From positions 58,114-122,113 of the forward strand of contig JBNKEI010000122.1 in the NCBI GenBank assembly GCA_050288705.1: a DNA stretch of 64,000 bases, read 5' to 3'. This document shows positions 60,448-64,000 of the stretch, piece by piece; within the stretch, counting starts at the first letter, position 1, and every line of letters begins with the position of its first letter. Made by a program: the position numbers and the translations under genes. The notes beneath the pieces were generated by a model. The model saw only the letters and a list, made by a program, of their open reading frames with translations, made no database searches and was not told the origin of the DNA. This DNA comes from JBNKEI01 sp050288705. GTDB taxonomy: Bacteria > Myxococcota > Myxococcia > Myxococcales > UBA5297.

Positions 60448-63400
60448 ATGAAAATACTGCAGGTACGCTTCAAAAATCTGAACTCACTAGTCGGCGAATG
60501 GGAAATCGACTTGACGCACCCGGCATTCGCTGCTGACGGCATTTTCGCTATTATCGGTCCCACCGGCGCCGGGAAGACCACAATCCTCGATGCCATTTGT
60601 CTTGCCCTTTATGGGCGAACGCCTCGCCTTAACAAGGTTACCAAGAGCGGCAACGAAATCATGTCCCGCCAAACCGGCGAATGCTTTGCCGAAGTGACGT
60701 TCGAAACGCAGACTGGGCGTTATCGTTGTCACTGGAGCCAACGCCGGGCACGCAAGAATCTAGATGGCGAACTGCAGGTTCCAAAGCATGAGATAACCAA
60801 TGCCGATTCCGGGGAAATTTTTGAATCCAAGATTAGAGGGGTCGCTGCTCAGATCGAGTCGGCGACCGGCATGGATTTTGACCGTTTCACTCGCTCCATG
60901 TTGCTGGCCCAGGGTGGCTTCGCTGCGTTTCTCCAGGCCGCACCAGATGATCGGGCTCCGCTCCTAGAGCAGATAACGGGCACAGAAATTTATAGCCAGA
61001 TATCTGTCCGTGTTCATGAACGCTATCGCAAAGAGAAGGAGAAATTGAACGTTCTTCTGGCTGAAACAGCAGGCATCGTGATTCTGGAACCGGTGCAGGA
61101 AAAAGAAACTGAACAGGCGCTCCAGGCCAAGCAGAAAGAAGAAGTAAATATTTCCGCTAAGTACGCTGACACTGGGAAGGCCATTGCCTGGCTCACCACC
61201 ATCGATGATCTGAAAAAGGAAATAGTCAATCTGGCTGAAGAGGCAAGCAGGTTGCAAAACCATATCGATGAGTTCAAGCCAGATCGTGAAAAGCTCAACC
61301 GGGCTTCGAGTGCAGCTTCACTGGATGGTGATTACGCAACGCTCACCGCCACCCGCAGCCAGCAGGCGAATGACCAAAAAACTTTGAAAGCTGAGGAAGA
61401 AGCTCTTCCTGGATTGGAATCCATCGTAGAAGAACAGACCAAGGCGATGAAGTCGGCTGAACAACAAACCTCTCGAGTTAAAGACGAACTGAAAGCTATC
61501 ACGCCTATACTGCAGAAGACTCGTTTTCTCGATCAGAAACTTGCCGATCAGAAAAAGGCCGTTTTCGAGGGTGAAAAGGACTGTCAGAAGGATGTGGCAA
61601 GAATTGCTGCTGACAAACAAGTCAAACATAAAGAGCAGGAAAAACATTCCCGTGCTCAGGAGGCTTTGGAACTTGTTGACGGCTATTTCCAGAAGCACGC
61701 ACAGGATGAGTGGCTGATCGGCGGTCTGGCCGGTGTTGAAGAACAGTTGAGCAGTCTGCTTGCCAGGCAACAAGAAGTCTTTCAAAAAGCTAGTGATCAC
61801 CACAAGGCCGCCAACGCCTTGGAGCAGGCCATACGGTTACTGGCCAACTGTCAGAAGCAATTCGACATTCGGAAGCAGAAGCAGGAAGAAGCATCAAAAC
61901 AGCTTCAGCAAGGCGAAGATGCTTTGAGCCAGCTTCTGGGGAACCGTTTGTTGCGAGAATACCGCGCCGAAAAAGAAAACCTGCTGCGTGAAATGGCCTT
62001 CCTGGCCAAAATAGCAGAGCTGGAAGAGCGCCGGGCAAAATTGGAAGACGGCAAACCCTGTCCGCTCTGTGGCGCAACCGAACACCCCTTTGCTAAAGGA
62101 AATGTTCCCACATCGGATGAAACCGAACAGAAAATCGACGCGCTGACCAGTCTGATTAGTAAGGCGGAAGACCAGGAAGCTGCCATCAAGAAACTCGAAG
62201 AAGCGGAAAATTTGGCCCGTAAAAACCTGACCGAGGCGGAAAAGCAGGAGTTAGCAGCGGTCAATGATCATAAGGTTGCCGAGAAAGCCCTTGCCGAAAC
62301 AAAGGACAGTCTAGGAAAACTCCGTACTGATTTTACCGAACGCAGACAGGCCGTTTCTGCCAAACTTCTGCCGCTTGGTATTGCGAACATACCCGAAGCG
62401 GGCATTTCATCACTGATCGAAACCCTCAGATCGCGGCTGAAGGCATGGCAAGATCAGATCAAGAAAAAGGCGGACATCGAGAGGCAGATAGCCGATTTCG
62501 ACAGTGAGGTTAAGCGGCTGGATGCGGTTATTGAAGCCCAAAGCACTGTCTTGGCCGAAAAGCGGGAACGCCTGGAGATCTTGAAAAAGGAACTCGCCAC
62601 TGGAAGTGATAAGCGTAATGCACTGTATGGCGACAAGAATCCCGACCATGAGGAATGCCGCTTGAACAAGGCAGTTTCTGATGCCGAAGGTGCCGAAAGG
62701 CAAGCCAGAGAGCGGCACAATATGCTTCAGCAAAGATGGAATACCGCCAAGGCCCATGTTCAATCTTTAATAGAGCGCATTAGCCAAAGAGAACCAGAGC
62801 TGACAAGGTTGGAAACTTATTTTTCCGCCGCATTGGCGCCGGTGGGCTTTTCAAATGAAGAACAGTTTTTAGAAGCCAGACTGACTGCTGGGCAGAGGGA
62901 GGAGTTAGCTGCCCAGGCAAAGGAACTAGACGAGCGCCAAACAGGCATCAAGGCTAGGCAAAAGGATCGGGAAACGCGTTTGTCTGCGGAAAATGACAAA
63001 AAGGCTACCGACAAATCACTTGAAGACCTCCAACCCCAGGTCAAACAGTACGAAGATTCCTTAAAAGAGCTGCGGGGCATCATTGCTGGTCTAAAACACA
63101 AACTATGTGAAAACGCGGACGCCAAAGAGCGGATAAAGGAAAAGCAAACCGCTATCGAAGGGCAAAAAAAAGAATGCCGCAGGTGGGAAAATCTACACGA
63201 ATTGATCGGTTCCGCCGATGGCAAGAGGTACCGTAATTTTGCTCAGGGACTGACCTTCGAAATAATGATTGGTCATGCCAATCGACAACTTCAAAAAATG
63301 ACCGACCGCTACTTATTGCTCCATGACGAAGCGAAGCCGCTGGAGCTCAAAGTAGTTGACAACTATCAGGCGGGAGAGATTCGAACCACCAAGAACCTTT

Positions 63401-63702
63401 CAGGCGGCGAGAGCTTCATTGTCAGTTTGTCACTGGCGCTGGGTTTATCCCAGATGGCCAGCAAGAATGTCCGGGTAGATTCGCTATTTCTGGACGAGGG
63501 TTTCGGCACGTTGGACGAGGAAACCCTCGATATTGCTCTGGAAACCCTGGCGGGACTGCGGCAAGACGGCAAGATGATTGGCATAATTTCCCACGTGCCG
63601 GCCTTAAAGGAGCGGATTAGCGCCCAGATTCTGGTAACACCCCAAACCGGAGGCCGGAGCCAAATATCCGGTCCTGGATGCTGTCCGAAAGGCGAGTTAT
63701 AG
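60448..63702 (+). CDS. sbcC: Exonuclease subunit SbcC
   Basis: 1084-residue Rad50-like SMC ATPase from the ATG at 60448. Walker A is GPTGAGKTTILDAICLALYG, the Zn hook KPCPLCGATEHPF (CxxC) lies near residue 540 between two long coiled coils, and the C-terminal half has the signature NLSGGESFIVSLSLALGLSQ and Walker B DSLFLDEGFGTLDEETL followed by the His switch IGIISHVPAL. Length fits the family. It forms the nuclease complex with SbcD. The C-terminal tail is slightly unusual (GGRSQISGPGCCPKGEL). Confidence 0.95.
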   Translation: MKILQVRFKNLNSLVGEWEIDLTHPAFAADGIFAIIGPTGAGKTTILDAICLALYGRTPRLNKVTKSGNEIMSRQTGECFAEVTFETQTGRYRCHWSQRRARKNLDGELQVPKHEITNADSGEIFESKIRGVAAQIESATGMDFDRFTRSMLLAQGGFAAFLQAAPDDRAPLLEQITGTEIYSQISVRVHERYRKEKEKLNVLLAETAGIVILEPVQEKETEQALQAKQKEEVNISAKYADTGKAIAWLTTIDDLKKEIVNLAEEASRLQNHIDEFKPDREKLNRASSAASLDGDYATLTATRSQQANDQKTLKAEEEALPGLESIVEEQTKAMKSAEQQTSRVKDELKAITPILQKTRFLDQKLADQKKAVFEGEKDCQKDVARIAADKQVKHKEQEKHSRAQEALELVDGYFQKHAQDEWLIGGLAGVEEQLSSLLARQQEVFQKASDHHKAANALEQAIRLLANCQKQFDIRKQKQEEASKQLQQGEDALSQLLGNRLLREYRAEKENLLREMAFLAKIAELEERRAKLEDGKPCPLCGATEHPFAKGNVPTSDETEQKIDALTSLISKAEDQEAAIKKLEEAENLARKNLTEAEKQELAAVNDHKVAEKALAETKDSLGKLRTDFTERRQAVSAKLLPLGIANIPEAGISSLIETLRSRLKAWQDQIKKKADIERQIADFDSEVKRLDAVIEAQSTVLAEKRERLEILKKELATGSDKRNALYGDKNPDHEECRLNKAVSDAEGAERQARERHNMLQQRWNTAKAHVQSLIERISQREPELTRLETYFSAALAPVGFSNEEQFLEARLTAGQREELAAQAKELDERQTGIKARQKDRETRLSAENDKKATDKSLEDLQPQVKQYEDSLKELRGIIAGLKHKLCENADAKERIKEKQTAIEGQKKECRRWENLHELIGSADGKRYRNFAQGLTFEIMIGHANRQLQKMTDRYLLLHDEAKPLELKVVDNYQAGEIRTTKNLSGGESFIVSLSLALGLSQMASKNVRVDSLFLDEGFGTLDEETLDIALETLAGLRQDGKMIGIISHVPALKERISAQILVTPQTGGRSQISGPGCCPKGEL

Positions 63703-64000
63703 TGTTGTCACGCCACCGAATAGCGGGGCGTTAGATCTAAAAGCAATTCAGGGGGGTCTTAAAGATACAGGCGAAAGAGACCAAACTGCAAGACATAATC
63801 ATAAGACCGAAGCCGCTCTCGGTTGTAATATACTTAACAGAATGGCTAAAATCGGAATGCCGCAACCGAATTTCAAGTGCTAAATAATTCGCTCAAAAGT
63901 GAGGACTGTTTACGTATTTAGTTATGCAACAACGCAGTGGGAATCCACAGAATCGCCAGCTTCCACCTTCTGAAGGCATGGGAACCGGAAAATCTATCAA
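63703..64000. other. Region after sbcC to the window end
   Basis: About 300 bp with no supportable gene, hairpin or repeat. Short frames on both strands are not convincing. The sequence continues beyond the window, so a gene may begin here. Confidence 0.3.

Noticed and set aside
63703..64000. A possible tRNA or gene start at the right edge
   Set aside because: No cloverleaf arms or convincing frame could be found.

Overview
The window looks like a chromosomal segment from a moderate-GC (my estimate is mid-40s percent) bacterium of the old 'deltaproteobacterial' grade, such as Myxococcota, Bdellovibrionota or relatives. The evidence is a lipoprotein with DUF4215-type cysteine-rich repeats plus DUF1566, a matrixin protease with a MYXO-CTERM-like tail, two paralogous outer-membrane barrels of the myxobacterial type beside a TPR protein (Glt-like), KGG-repeat proteins and a GlgC-GlgM-GlgE alpha-glucan operon. 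The exact phylum cannot be fixed from the sequence alone.

Layout. 1-7026: the end of a Bcr/CflA-type transporter (cut by the window edge), a VWA lipoprotein, mnmA, a chemoreceptor, an M50-like membrane protease and an Uup-type ABC-F ATPase. 7027-9780: an accessory island on the minus strand holding a radical SAM/SPASM enzyme, a 74-residue peptide with three X-Tyr-Gly motifs spaced exactly 28 residues apart, and a TPR protein, flanked by an imperfect direct repeat of about 60 bp. I read this as a candidate spliceotide (splicease, PlpX-like) pathway, in which a radical SAM enzyme excises tyramine from X-Y-G motifs and leaves alpha-keto-beta-amino acid residues. 9781-11356: a decayed ATPase/DUF4276 pair, probably an old defence system. 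11507-14509: lipoprotein, psd, hisS. 14576-20585: secreted or surface proteins, a GNAT acetyltransferase, miaA and mgtE. 20935-22640: a RimK-like ATP-grasp ligase translationally overlapping two KGG-repeat proteins. 22955-27398: glgC, glgM-like and glgE, joined by ATGA overlaps.

27410-33700 is a second accessory stretch: an AAA/PD-(D/E)XK ATPase, a PIN toxin with only the tail of its antitoxin, an Mrr-like nuclease, a sensor-kinase remnant with in-frame stops, an IS66-like remnant and an unusual SGNH-type protein. 33714-45316 is mostly core: DedA, pyruvate:ferredoxin oxidoreductase with a clear terminator, a response regulator, a second chemoreceptor, PBP1A and PurF. 45445-53040: a frameshifted GH43 lipoprotein, a ceramidase-like enzyme, the Glt-like envelope cluster and a beta-carbonic-anhydrase-like protein. 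53229-63702: recQ, typA, a HEPN/MNT pair, the C-terminal fragment of an AAA_13 (RloC/PrrC-like) ATPase, and sbcD-sbcC.

A recurring theme is that accessory genes (DUF4276, its ATPase, GH43, AAA_13, sensor kinase) carry single-base deletions or single stop codons while core genes are intact. I saw no rRNA, tRNA, CRISPR array or intact insertion sequence, but without covariance tools I cannot exclude small RNAs.
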